This document shows positions 26,417 through 35,591 of a stretch of DNA of 64,000 nucleotides, piece by piece. Position 1 is the stretch's first letter, and every line of letters starts with the position of its first letter. The stretch spans positions 1,488,001-1,552,000 of the forward strand of contig NZ_AP026671.1 of NCBI RefSeq assembly GCF_027946175.1, read 5' to 3'. A program made the translations under genes and the position numbers. Source of the DNA: Nitratiruptor tergarcus DSM 16512. GTDB lineage: Bacteria; Campylobacterota; Campylobacteria; Campylobacterales; Nitratiruptoraceae. The notes beneath the pieces are model-generated. The model searched no databases, was not told where the DNA came from, and saw only the letters and a list, made by a program, of their open reading frames with translations.

Positions 26417-28431
26417 AATTGTTTTTTATGATTAAGTAAGATTTTTTTAAACTCTTCAATAATTTCTATCGATTTTTCAAGTTCTCGTTTATATAAAGGT
26501 TTAAAATAATCATCATGCGATTGTGGATGCAAGATACTTTTTAATATAAGCTTTACATCTTCGAATTCTTCAAAATGCATTTTTTCTTCAATGTAATTAT
26601 GTAAAGAACTAATTGTTTTAATCACTTGTTCCGAAAATTCTTTACATTTTTGAGCTTGTATATTTGTAGGAATTTTTTCACAATGTCTAAACTGTTGTAA
26701 CACTTTTAGTAATTTTTTCAAATCTTTTTGAATATCAAAAATTATATGCTCATTTTCTTTTAATTTTGCAAGTTTTATTTTTTCATCAAGTTTATCGATA
26801 TCTAGAAATATATCAAACTGTCTTTCCACCTCTTTTCTCAAATAATTTGCACAAGCTGGATAATCTTTATCGTTAAAATGTTCTTTTGCTCTATCAATAT
26901 AAGTATATTTTTCTCCATATTCTTTAATATAAGGAATTTCGATATTATTGTCACAATCTCTATCTACATACATTTCAAAATATTTCCATGTATTTTTTTG
27001 CATATAATTAAACTTTTGTTTAGCTATTTCAAAAAATGCCTTATCATGAGTTAAAAAGATGATTTGAAAATTTGAAAAATAGTCTCTTAAAATTTCCAAA
27101 ACAATATCTCTGTTTGACATATCAAGACTAATCAATAGGTCATCTAAGATAAGTAGTTTTAGCTCTCTGAGTTCTGCATATGTCTTTATGATAGCAATAT
27201 AAAATGCAAGATTGATTGACGATATTTTTGCTTCATTTAAAAATTTTGTGTATCTATGTGGTAAATCTTCATCTGCTATTGACATTTTGTATCTAAGAGG
27301 CTCAAATTTATCAAGATTATTTATATTGAATTGTAGATAATCTACAGGATGAAAATCTATCTTTATATTACTTTTGAAATACTTTTCTAATAACTCATTA
27401 ATAAAATGTATTTGGATCTCAACCTTTCTATTCAAATCATCATTAATCTCTTTTGAGAGATTTTGAGCAGTTTGATATTTATCGACAATTTCAAAAATAT
27501 CTTGAAAATAACTATTTATGGTCTCTATCTGTTCTATGGTTTCTATTGGCTCAAAGTCGGTAACAAAAATTTTTTCTTCTTCCATAAGTCTATGATAATA
27601 GCTCTCTGACTTTTCTTCAAAAACTTCTTTTATATCGTCTATAGTGTTTAAAAAAGTATCCAATTCATTACTTTGTAGCACAAACTCATTTTGAAGTATC
27701 TCAAGCTTGGATTGAATATTGTTCAGCTCTGAAAGCAAACTATCTGGAATATAATAGATTGTTTCATAAAAAGGAGTTAATGGTTTATTCTCTTCTTTAT
27801 CCCATTTGGGAATATCTTCATAGTCATCTAATACATTATCCCAAAAATTTTGAATATAATGCTCTTCATCAAAGCTTTTAAAAAGCTCTTTAAAGTCACA
27901 GAGCTTCTTTTGAAGCTCTTGTTTAAACTTTTTTCTCAAGCTATTATATCTATCAATTTTTTCACCCAGAGACTCCCCATATAAAATTTTTAATATATGG
28001 ATAAAACGTTCAATAGAGGTTTTTTTAGTAAATAGTTCATTGATGAGAAAAATGCTTTCGTATGTAAGAAAGGTTTTGATTTTTGTGAGTCTTTGAAACT
28101 CCTCTTTTAGATTGTTATCAATATCTATGCCTATATTTTCATTATAAATAAATTTTTGATGATTATCAAAAGTCATTTCAATTTTCATAGGTTGTTCATC
28201 TTTTTTTGCAAAAACATTTTTATATTTTTGTAAAATATTCTCATGACTCAAAGTTAGTACATGATGCAAAACCCAATATAATGAACTTTTGCCACTACCA
28301 TTTTCTCCATAGATTAAAATATTTTTTGCTCGACCATCTTCACCTAAAAAATCAAATATATATTCATACCCATACCCATCTTTACTATAAAAAGCTTTAA
28401 AATTTTGAACCTGAATCGTTGCTATTTTCAT
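26413..28431 (-). CDS. SMC/RecF-like AAA ATPase of the defence-like operon
   Basis: 672 aa. The N-terminus is RecF/SMC-like: IQVQNFKAF, then Walker A LIYGENGSGKSSLYWVL (near residue 40). Walker B LKLLILDDLLISLDMSNRD lies near residue 425, with a charged, largely helical insert between. The QIIFLTHDKAFFEIA switch follows. The last ~170 residues (ANYLRKEVERQFDIF, LHPQSHDDYFKPLYKREL) resemble the tails of ATPases that accompany restriction loci. It may act as sensor or effector motor. It overlaps the methyltransferase and FAH genes by 4 bp each. It does not match PrrC/RloC closely enough to name. Confidence 0.82.
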   Translation of the reverse strand: MKIATIQVQNFKAFYSKDGYGYEYIFDFLGEDGRAKNILIYGENGSGKSSLYWVLHHVLTLSHENILQKYKNVFAKKDEQPMKIEMTFDNHQKFIYNENIGIDIDNNLKEEFQRLTKIKTFLTYESIFLINELFTKKTSIERFIHILKILYGESLGEKIDRYNSLRKKFKQELQKKLCDFKELFKSFDEEHYIQNFWDNVLDDYEDIPKWDKEENKPLTPFYETIYYIPDSLLSELNNIQSKLEILQNEFVLQSNELDTFLNTIDDIKEVFEEKSESYYHRLMEEEKIFVTDFEPIETIEQIETINSYFQDIFEIVDKYQTAQNLSKEINDDLNRKVEIQIHFINELLEKYFKSNIKIDFHPVDYLQFNINNLDKFEPLRYKMSIADEDLPHRYTKFLNEAKISSINLAFYIAIIKTYAELRELKLLILDDLLISLDMSNRDIVLEILRDYFSNFQIIFLTHDKAFFEIAKQKFNYMQKNTWKYFEMYVDRDCDNNIEIPYIKEYGEKYTYIDRAKEHFNDKDYPACANYLRKEVERQFDIFLDIDKLDEKIKLAKLKENEHIIFDIQKDLKKLLKVLQQFRHCEKIPTNIQAQKCKEFSEQVIKTISSLHNYIEEKMHFEEFEDVKLILKSILHPQSHDDYFKPLYKRELEKSIEIIEEFKKILLNHKKQL

Positions 28432-31400
28432 AGAGATTCCTCTACAGTTTTTACAACTTCTACACTATCGATAAAGTCTATGTTGTATTTCACAGGGTGT
28501 TTGGGGTCATTCCATTTTGTGTATAGTTCATCTGCACTAAGTTTAAGCGAGATTTCTTTTTCGACAATATCGATGATACCAAAACCTTTCTCTTTGAGCT
28601 CTTTTTCAAAGTATAGTTCATAGACCATTACATCAATGACTTTTTCAAAAAATGATGCTTTTGGATTGGAAGATTTTTTATAATTCAAAATAATCTCGAC
28701 TATAGACTCAAAAGATTGTCGTTTTGTTTCTTTGATTTTTGGAACAGGCAGTTTTTCTACAAACTGATTAGATAAAAGATAACCAGTTTTACCATACTGA
28801 TGTGTTATTTTATCAATATAAAAATACATTAACTTACTATTTAATACAGATAATAAATATCTGTTGTATTTAGATGTAATAAATGCCATACTATCAAGTA
28901 TATAAATTTGTTTATCAGCAAGACAAAATGTTGGAACTTTTGTAACCCTTTGCCAAACAATTTTTTCTTTTTCAAATTCATTCCAATATGCAATTTGGTC
29001 TTGGGTTTCAAACCATTTATTTTTTGTTTTCTTTCTGCAACCTTTTTCTCCACTTTGTTCTAATCTTTTGCCAAAACTTTGTAAATATTTTTTTATTGCT
29101 GGATATTCATCAATATTGAGATGTTTTGCAGGAAAAGTTGCTATAAGCCAAAGGTTTGCCCATTCATAAATGTATTTTTTTATATCTTTACCTCTCAGAA
29201 GTGGCTTTATGATTTCAGCACTTTTAGGATCTTGTTTGATTAATTCATTTTTTATTTTTGTATCTATAATAAAAGCTTCATTAAATCCTGTTAAAATCCC
29301 TCTATATATTTTAATATTCCACAGTTTTAGTGGGACTCCAACTTCTTCAATCCTCTTTTTAATGGCAAGCTCTTTGGGAGTTGCAAAAGTAAAGCTATCT
29401 AAATTTAAATCTTCTTGAGAATACTCAAAGCCATGCGTTGAGACAAATTCGTATAAACTTTCTCCTTTTTTATAATCTTTGTTTACATCACAATATATAA
29501 ATCGATTATTTGTAGAAAAAGTTTTTTTAAAGCTTAAAATTGCAGTATCTACCGTAGCACTTTCAAAAACTTTTACACCATTAAAATCTATATATTCAAC
29601 TATTTGGGTATTTTCAAGGATAAATTTTCTAAACTTCTCTCCATACTTAGCACGGGTATATTTGTTGGAAGTTATAAAACTTAAAAGGGCATTTTCTTTT
29701 AAAAGTCTATATCCTTTTTCAAAAAAGTAAATATATATGTCTGCTGTAGCAGTAAAACACTCATACTTTTCAATTTTTTTAGAAATAGGATTATAAAATC
29801 TCTCAAGTTGGAGTCTTTTTTTTAAATCTTTAATCTTTTCTTGTCTAATATATGGTGGATTGCCAATAACAACATCAAATCCTTTGTTATTAAGCACTTC
29901 GGCAAAATATATCTTATAAAAAAATAGCTCCGTAGTAGGGCGCTTTTTGATATGTTCGATGATATATTTTTTCTCTTGTGCAAACTCTATTTGCTCTTGC
30001 TGTTTTTTATTAAGTCCTGTGAAAATATTGATATTTTTTAATTGGCTTTTGATGATATCTTCTTGTTCTTTTAGTTTCTTTTCAAGAATCTCATTGATTG
30101 TAGTTTCTATTTGTTCTTTAAGATTTTCTTTTTTCTTTTGCTCGTTGGTATTAAAAAATTTATGAAGTAGTTTTTGAATATACTCTATTTTTTTCTCATT
30201 ATCATCAAAAAGAGAATTGTTATCTTTTGCAAGTGGATCATTTCCTAAAATACTTTCTAATAAACTATTGCCAACCATAATTTTATAGTAAAGATTTGGT
30301 AGAGGAGTAGGTATATCTTCATCTACAACCAACGAGAGCCAAAAACGAAGTTTTGCAATCTCTACTGCTGATGTATCAATATCAATACCATAAATGGAGT
30401 TTTCTATGATAGCTCTTTTGAGTTTGGCAATTTCTTTAGAACTTTTTGTTTTATCAAGATGGATTAAAAGAGTTACTATTTCATGAAGCATTCCCATCGG
30501 AAAAGCACCTGAACCGATGGCAGGGTCAAGAATTTTTATAGATAGAAGTCTTTTTTCTATATCTTTGCCATATTTTAAAAAATAATCATCATCTGTTATT
30601 TTTTTGACGACAAAATTGGCAATTTTCCCTTTATCGGGAAAGTAGTTTAAAAGATATTGAATAATAGTTTGTTGACACATATAGTGAACAATCTCTCTTG
30701 GAGTATAAAAAGCACCTTTTCCTTTGCGATAGTTTTCTTCAAGAAAATTTTCAAAAACTCTTCCCATCATTTCAGGATCTATTGCAACCTCTTTGTCGTC
30801 AGGACTATCTTCTATTATGGTAAAGTTATATTCATTAAATGTTTGAAATATCTTTTCAAAAAGTCTATCTTCGAGATAAAGCCCTTCAATCTTATCGTTT
30901 TCATCTTTTTCAAACAATCCACCGTTTAAGAATGGCAATTTATTTCCTGTTAATTTAAAATAATCATTTTCTCTTTTTGTATTAAGGGCTTCAAAGAAAA
31001 TTTTCTTTAAAAAATCATCAAAATAGTTTGAATATTTTTTTGATTTTAATGCATTGAAAAGAAATTTTTTATCACCTTCACCCCACTGTTTATTTTTTTC
31101 TACGCCCAACCAACCCTTTTTTTGTAAAAAATATAAAAATACAATTCGTCCAAGCAGTTTTTTTGTAAAAGAGTGAAGTCTTTTCTCATCTCTATCAAAA
31201 TAGTTAAATTGCCCATTTTTTAAGTAATCATTTAACATTTCAAAAAGAGATCTATATTTTTCATAAAACTCTTTTGTAACTCTCTCTACCCCAAAAGCTT
31301 CAAGCAAATCTTCAAATGTAGGATATTTTAAATTTTTTAACTGTATATATGCGGTTTTAATTGGAATATTTTCACCTAAAACATAGGTATATCTTTTGAG

Positions 31401-31793
31401 ATTGGTTACTTTTGCTTTTCCCTCATCAAATTCAAATCCAACAAAAGAGAGTCTCCAAGCATCACTTTGTGGATGGTAAAATGAAGCGATTGCACCATCA
31501 AGTCCATACTCATTGGCAAGTTTTTTTAAAATTGCATTATATCCTACTCGTTTATTTTCGATATTGGAGCTTTTTGATTGAAATTCAAAAAAGCCAAGCT
31601 CTTTTCCATCCTCAAGCTCGACACTTCCTAAATAGCGGTAGCTTTTTATATGTTTTCTTTCACTCTCATTTAAATCTTCATCTGTTTCATTTGAAAAACT
31701 TTGTTCAAATCCATAAAATATATTACTTATAAATTGAATAAAGCTATTTAAGCTATATTTACTTGATAAAAACTCTTTTAAATTCATTTGCAT
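28428..31793 (-). CDS. Eco57I/PglX-like N6-adenine DNA methyltransferase (possible type IIG)
   Basis: 1121 aa. Motif I ILDPAIGSGAFPMGML is near residue 424 and the catalytic NPPYIRQEKIKDL near residue 644, so this is a gamma-type adenine methyltransferase. The C-terminal part (GKDIKKYIYEW, YLLSVLNSKLMYFYI, GYLLSNQFVEKLPVP) looks like a TaqI-type target recognition domain. An N-terminal block (SVELEDGKELGFFEFQSKS) could be a PD-(D/E)xK-like remnant, which would make it type IIG, but this is uncertain. The start follows AGGA. It lies 35 bp downstream of the helicase and overlaps the ATPase by ATGA. Confidence 0.87.
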   Translation of the reverse strand: MQMNLKEFLSSKYSLNSFIQFISNIFYGFEQSFSNETDEDLNESERKHIKSYRYLGSVELEDGKELGFFEFQSKSSNIENKRVGYNAILKKLANEYGLDGAIASFYHPQSDAWRLSFVGFEFDEGKAKVTNLKRYTYVLGENIPIKTAYIQLKNLKYPTFEDLLEAFGVERVTKEFYEKYRSLFEMLNDYLKNGQFNYFDRDEKRLHSFTKKLLGRIVFLYFLQKKGWLGVEKNKQWGEGDKKFLFNALKSKKYSNYFDDFLKKIFFEALNTKRENDYFKLTGNKLPFLNGGLFEKDENDKIEGLYLEDRLFEKIFQTFNEYNFTIIEDSPDDKEVAIDPEMMGRVFENFLEENYRKGKGAFYTPREIVHYMCQQTIIQYLLNYFPDKGKIANFVVKKITDDDYFLKYGKDIEKRLLSIKILDPAIGSGAFPMGMLHEIVTLLIHLDKTKSSKEIAKLKRAIIENSIYGIDIDTSAVEIAKLRFWLSLVVDEDIPTPLPNLYYKIMVGNSLLESILGNDPLAKDNNSLFDDNEKKIEYIQKLLHKFFNTNEQKKKENLKEQIETTINEILEKKLKEQEDIIKSQLKNINIFTGLNKKQQEQIEFAQEKKYIIEHIKKRPTTELFFYKIYFAEVLNNKGFDVVIGNPPYIRQEKIKDLKKRLQLERFYNPISKKIEKYECFTATADIYIYFFEKGYRLLKENALLSFITSNKYTRAKYGEKFRKFILENTQIVEYIDFNGVKVFESATVDTAILSFKKTFSTNNRFIYCDVNKDYKKGESLYEFVSTHGFEYSQEDLNLDSFTFATPKELAIKKRIEEVGVPLKLWNIKIYRGILTGFNEAFIIDTKIKNELIKQDPKSAEIIKPLLRGKDIKKYIYEWANLWLIATFPAKHLNIDEYPAIKKYLQSFGKRLEQSGEKGCRKKTKNKWFETQDQIAYWNEFEKEKIVWQRVTKVPTFCLADKQIYILDSMAFITSKYNRYLLSVLNSKLMYFYIDKITHQYGKTGYLLSNQFVEKLPVPKIKETKRQSFESIVEIILNYKKSSNPKASFFEKVIDVMVYELYFEKELKEKGFGIIDIVEKEISLKLSADELYTKWNDPKHPVKYNIDFIDSVEVVKTVEESL

Positions 31794-31828
31794 TATTTTT
31801 TTCCTAATTCAAAGTCATATTTTAAATT

Positions 31829-34800
31829 TTATACAAATGTCTCTGATAAAATTATTTTAGCATTAAGTGATATTTTTTTGTCATTTTTGTTTTGTGTATT
31901 ATCAAGATTATATTTTAAAATCAACTCTTCGATTTTATTTGATATATTTGAAACATTTTCTTTTTCAAGTTTTTTTATCTCTTTTGAGAGATTTTGGTAT
32001 CTTCCAGTCTCTAAAAGTTCTTTAAACTGTTTATATCTGTTTATATCTATATAACCTTTATCTCGCCAGCTTTTAAGAAGTCTTAAAGCCTTTTTATCAG
32101 TAGCGTTGCTAATTTTTGTCCAATTTGTAGTTGTGATGATTTTATTGATACTTTCTTTATAAAAGTCTATGGCTTTTTTTACATGCTCATAATGTATACT
32201 ACTTATTGGCAGTATTGATTTTGTTTTTTGTGAAGTTTTAAGTTGCTTTGCCATCTCAAGAAAATTTACTGCTTTACATAGTTTACTATCTACCAAAAAA
32301 TAACTTTTAGAGTTGTTATTTTTTATAAAAACAAATGATGTGTTTTTAGGCTCTTTTTCTCTTTGTACTCGAATTTTCGGAGGATAGTTTTTGATAATTT
32401 CAAATTTTTTAGGATAGGCTTTTTTAAACTCTCTAATCTCTTCTAAATATTTTAATTCCTCATCTACCTCATCAATTGTTTCTTCAAAAAGTTTTACACT
32501 TCCTACTTCTTCTTCAGTTGAATATATTTGACTATCTTCGCCAAATGTTGAGTGAAAAGTTTGTAGTTTTACAAAAGCTTTTTTTGAAAGCTCAATTAAA
32601 GCATCACTTTTTGCAGTTGGAATGAAGTTATAAATATAAATCTTATCAAACTTTGTACCTATCCTATTAATACGCCCAATCCTTTGCATTAATTTTGTCG
32701 AGTTCCAAGGGATGTCATAGTTATAAATAATATTGCTTCTATGAAGGTTAACGCTTTCACTTAAAGTATCGGTAGTAATGATAATATTAAAATCGTTTTT
32801 TTGTTTTTTAATATCAAAATTTGCATCAAAGTTTTCTCTAATAATCTCTTTTAGTTTTTCTCTATTGCCTCCATGAATACATAATATTTTAAAATTTTTA
32901 AGCTCTCTTTCTAAATAACAAGCTGTCTCTTTAGATTCAGTAAAAACAACTATTTTTTTGTCTTTTTGCTCTTTTAGAACTTGCTTAAATTGCTCCAATT
33001 TAGGGTCATCATTGAGATCTTGCCAAAGTTTGATAAGCCTAGTAAATATCTTTAGTTCCTCTTTTAGTTTTGGTAGATATTCTTTTTCAAAATCATCAGG
33101 ATTAAACTCTTTTATTTTTCCGCTTTCAAGCATAGTATCTATTTTTTCATCCACATCTTCAAGATCAAGCAAATCGTAAATATCTATTTTAGAGCCTATA
33201 AGAATTCTACCTTCTTCAAACATTGCAATAAGTTTTTCCAAATTCCTTTTTTGTCTGTATAAAGAGGATTTAAAAGCATAAAATGAGCTTTCAAATCTTT
33301 TAACAAGTAAAAGCTGCATTAAACTAGCTAACTGTAAAGCACCTTTTTCAAAAATATTTTCACTCACTTTGCCAAATTTAGCTCTTGCTTCTGGTTTTAA
33401 ATAATAAAGCAACTTATATCGTTCATATTGAAGCTTTTGGGTTAGGATAGTTACAGTTTCATCAAAAGCTTTGGTCAATGAATCACTCATTTTATATTCT
33501 ATTTCTTTAACCGGCTCGACTATTGGAATATTTAGTCCTTGTTTTTGCAAATCTTTTGCATACATAGGATGAGTTAATATATCTAAACGAGTTCTTCTTA
33601 CCATTACTTCTCGTAAAATATTATCTCTAATTTTTTGCGCTAATTCTTTCAGCTTTCTCTTTTGTTCAATTGTTAATTTTGTTCCTTCTTTTAAAATCTC
33701 TTTGTATTGTCTGCTTATATCACCAAAAAAGCTCTCCAAGTTTGGATAAGAAGGTATTGTTGAGTTTCTTTTATCTTGAAAGAGATAAAGTTGATTTGCT
33801 ATATCCATTGGTCTATTATTTAAAGGTGTAGCAGAAATGAGAATAACTTTTTTTTGATACTTTACTCTCTCTTTACAAATTCTCTCAAGCTCTTTGTAAC
33901 GGCTTGTATCATAATTTTTAAATTTATGCGATTCGTCAATTATTATAAGTTCATAATTTTGAGTATCTTGGATTTGCTCTAACTTTCCTATAGAGATTAT
34001 GTCATAATGTCTAAATGAACCTATATCAAATCGTTTAAATGTTTCCTTCCACTCTTTTTGTATTGAAGGAGGAGCTATAACTAAAACCTCTCCTTTGATT
34101 TCAAAAAGAAGTTTTTTTACAATCATAGCAGTTGTTACAGTTTTGCCAAGTCCAACCACATCAGATAAGAAAAAACCGTTATGTTTTTTAATTTTTGAGA
34201 TTCCTTCATTAACAGCATCTATTTGATAAGCAAGTTTCATATAGCCTTTAGGAAGTGTTGAAGCAAAGCTCGGATCATATTCAATTCTATCCTCAAAATG
34301 CTCTATTAAAAATTTTATATACAATTCATAAGGAGTAATCTCTTTTAAATAGGATCTATTTTTAATCTCTTGAATATCATCCTCTTTTAATTCAACTGCA
34401 CTACTCCAAAGATTTTCAAACTCTTTTAAAGCAAAAGCAATATCATCACTATCTTTTAACTCTACATTAAATTCAAAATTGGATTGTAATCCGTTTGCAG
34501 TAAGGTTTGATGAGCCTGTTATTACTGAACCTATATATTCTATAGTTCCATCATGTCTAATAATCTCTTTTTGTCTTAAAATATAGATTTTAGAATGAAT
34601 ATTTTTATTTGGTGAAATTCGAATTTCAAGTTTTTTATTTGCAAGGTAAGAGGCTAAAAGATTGATACTTTCTTCTATTTCTTTTTCATAAGGCTCACTG
34701 TTTAATCCTTCATATTCTATAACTCCTATGGAGTTTTTTTCAATTTGACCATTAAGTTGTTCTTGAATAAACCTATCAATAATTTGCAAATTATCAAAAA

Positions 34801-35035
34801 TATTTGCCTCTTTTCCTCTCTCTTTGGCTTCATATATCCATCTATCAACATTGATACCAACAAGTATTCTTGCTTTTTCTATATCTTTTAAAAGTTTTGC
34901 AATTTTTATAAAACCGCTAATGCGGAAATATCCTATGAGAAATTCTAAGTATTTAATATTGTGATGTTTTAATATATCAATTAATCGATTTTGAAGTGTA
35001 TTGTTATCTCTATTAGTAAAAAATTTTGAATTCAT
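31829..35035 (-). CDS. PLD nuclease-SNF2 helicase fusion
   Basis: 1068 aa. Residues about 1-210 form a phospholipase-D-type domain: YLEFLIGYFRISGF, NIHSKIYILRQ (HxK), and TGSSNLTANGLQSNFEFNV. Then an SNF2 helicase: Walker A FFLSDVVGLGKTVT (about residue 290), IIIDESHKFKN (about 366), LISATPLNNRP (about 399), FTESKETACYLERELKNF, and MQRIGRINRIG (about 783). A Lys/Glu-rich C-terminal segment follows. PLD and SNF2 parts occur as separate proteins (DrmC, DrmD) in DISARM, here as one chain. It overlaps the Uma2 gene by ATGA. Confidence 0.88.
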   Translation of the reverse strand: MNSKFFTNRDNNTLQNRLIDILKHHNIKYLEFLIGYFRISGFIKIAKLLKDIEKARILVGINVDRWIYEAKERGKEANIFDNLQIIDRFIQEQLNGQIEKNSIGVIEYEGLNSEPYEKEIEESINLLASYLANKKLEIRISPNKNIHSKIYILRQKEIIRHDGTIEYIGSVITGSSNLTANGLQSNFEFNVELKDSDDIAFALKEFENLWSSAVELKEDDIQEIKNRSYLKEITPYELYIKFLIEHFEDRIEYDPSFASTLPKGYMKLAYQIDAVNEGISKIKKHNGFFLSDVVGLGKTVTTAMIVKKLLFEIKGEVLVIAPPSIQKEWKETFKRFDIGSFRHYDIISIGKLEQIQDTQNYELIIIDESHKFKNYDTSRYKELERICKERVKYQKKVILISATPLNNRPMDIANQLYLFQDKRNSTIPSYPNLESFFGDISRQYKEILKEGTKLTIEQKRKLKELAQKIRDNILREVMVRRTRLDILTHPMYAKDLQKQGLNIPIVEPVKEIEYKMSDSLTKAFDETVTILTQKLQYERYKLLYYLKPEARAKFGKVSENIFEKGALQLASLMQLLLVKRFESSFYAFKSSLYRQKRNLEKLIAMFEEGRILIGSKIDIYDLLDLEDVDEKIDTMLESGKIKEFNPDDFEKEYLPKLKEELKIFTRLIKLWQDLNDDPKLEQFKQVLKEQKDKKIVVFTESKETACYLERELKNFKILCIHGGNREKLKEIIRENFDANFDIKKQKNDFNIIITTDTLSESVNLHRSNIIYNYDIPWNSTKLMQRIGRINRIGTKFDKIYIYNFIPTAKSDALIELSKKAFVKLQTFHSTFGEDSQIYSTEEEVGSVKLFEETIDEVDEELKYLEEIREFKKAYPKKFEIIKNYPPKIRVQREKEPKNTSFVFIKNNNSKSYFLVDSKLCKAVNFLEMAKQLKTSQKTKSILPISSIHYEHVKKAIDFYKESINKIITTTNWTKISNATDKKALRLLKSWRDKGYIDINRYKQFKELLETGRYQNLSKEIKKLEKENVSNISNKIEELILKYNLDNTQNKNDKKISLNAKIILSETFV

Positions 35036-35580
35036 ATTTTTCTATATTTTTTAAATACTCTCTTAAAATCTATTTTTGCAGGACATTTGCTCTCAGTAAA
35101 CTCATAAGTTTCATGGGAAAAGTCACCCTCTTTAATAAATCGCTCGCCATTATGCTTAAATATTTTTGCACGCAAATCATCCATATATATAAGTACATAG
35201 TATTTTACTCCCTCTGTCTCATAGAGAGAAAATTTTACTACCTCATCACGCCTTGCAGTTTTGGGAGAGATTATCTCTACAATTATGAGTGGTGCTTTTG
35301 CTATGTAATTTTCATTCTCATCATCACATACCACTGCAATATCTGGACGTACAACTGTATCTTCAGCAATCTTATAATCTTCTTCTACCAATACTTCACA
35401 CTCACCACAATCTTCAAACCACTCTTCCAATTGCGTAGAAATTTTTACAGTCAAACTCTGATGACGCTTTACTGGAGATGGAGCCATGGTATAGGCTACT
35501 CCATCAATCAGCTCCCAATCACCTTCCCACAGCTTATAATCTTCATATGTGTAATGTTCTAGATTTTCAAGTGCTCCCAT
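35032..35580 (-). CDS. Uma2 family (DUF820) PD-(D/E)xK endonuclease-like protein
   Basis: 182 aa. The family pattern is clear: YEDYKLWEGDWELIDGVAY, PSPVKRHQSLTVKI, the active-site pair VRPDIAVVC and IIVEIISPKTARRD, then KFSLYETEGVKYYVLI. The product is a small cytosolic restriction-like nuclease of unknown target. An AGGAG ribosome site precedes the ATG. The stop overlaps the helicase ATG by 4 bp, so it is coupled to the defence-like operon. It starts 11 bp after nnrS. Confidence 0.88.
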   Translation of the reverse strand: MGALENLEHYTYEDYKLWEGDWELIDGVAYTMAPSPVKRHQSLTVKISTQLEEWFEDCGECEVLVEEDYKIAEDTVVRPDIAVVCDDENENYIAKAPLIIVEIISPKTARRDEVVKFSLYETEGVKYYVLIYMDDLRAKIFKHNGERFIKEGDFSHETYEFTESKCPAKIDFKRVFKKYRKI

Positions 35581-35591
35581 GAAGTACTCCT

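Noticed and set aside
26413-28431. Naming the ATPase PrrC/RloC anticodon nuclease
   Set aside because: The Walker motifs and tail fit a general SMC/RecF-like ATPase. I could not see the nuclease triad of those families.
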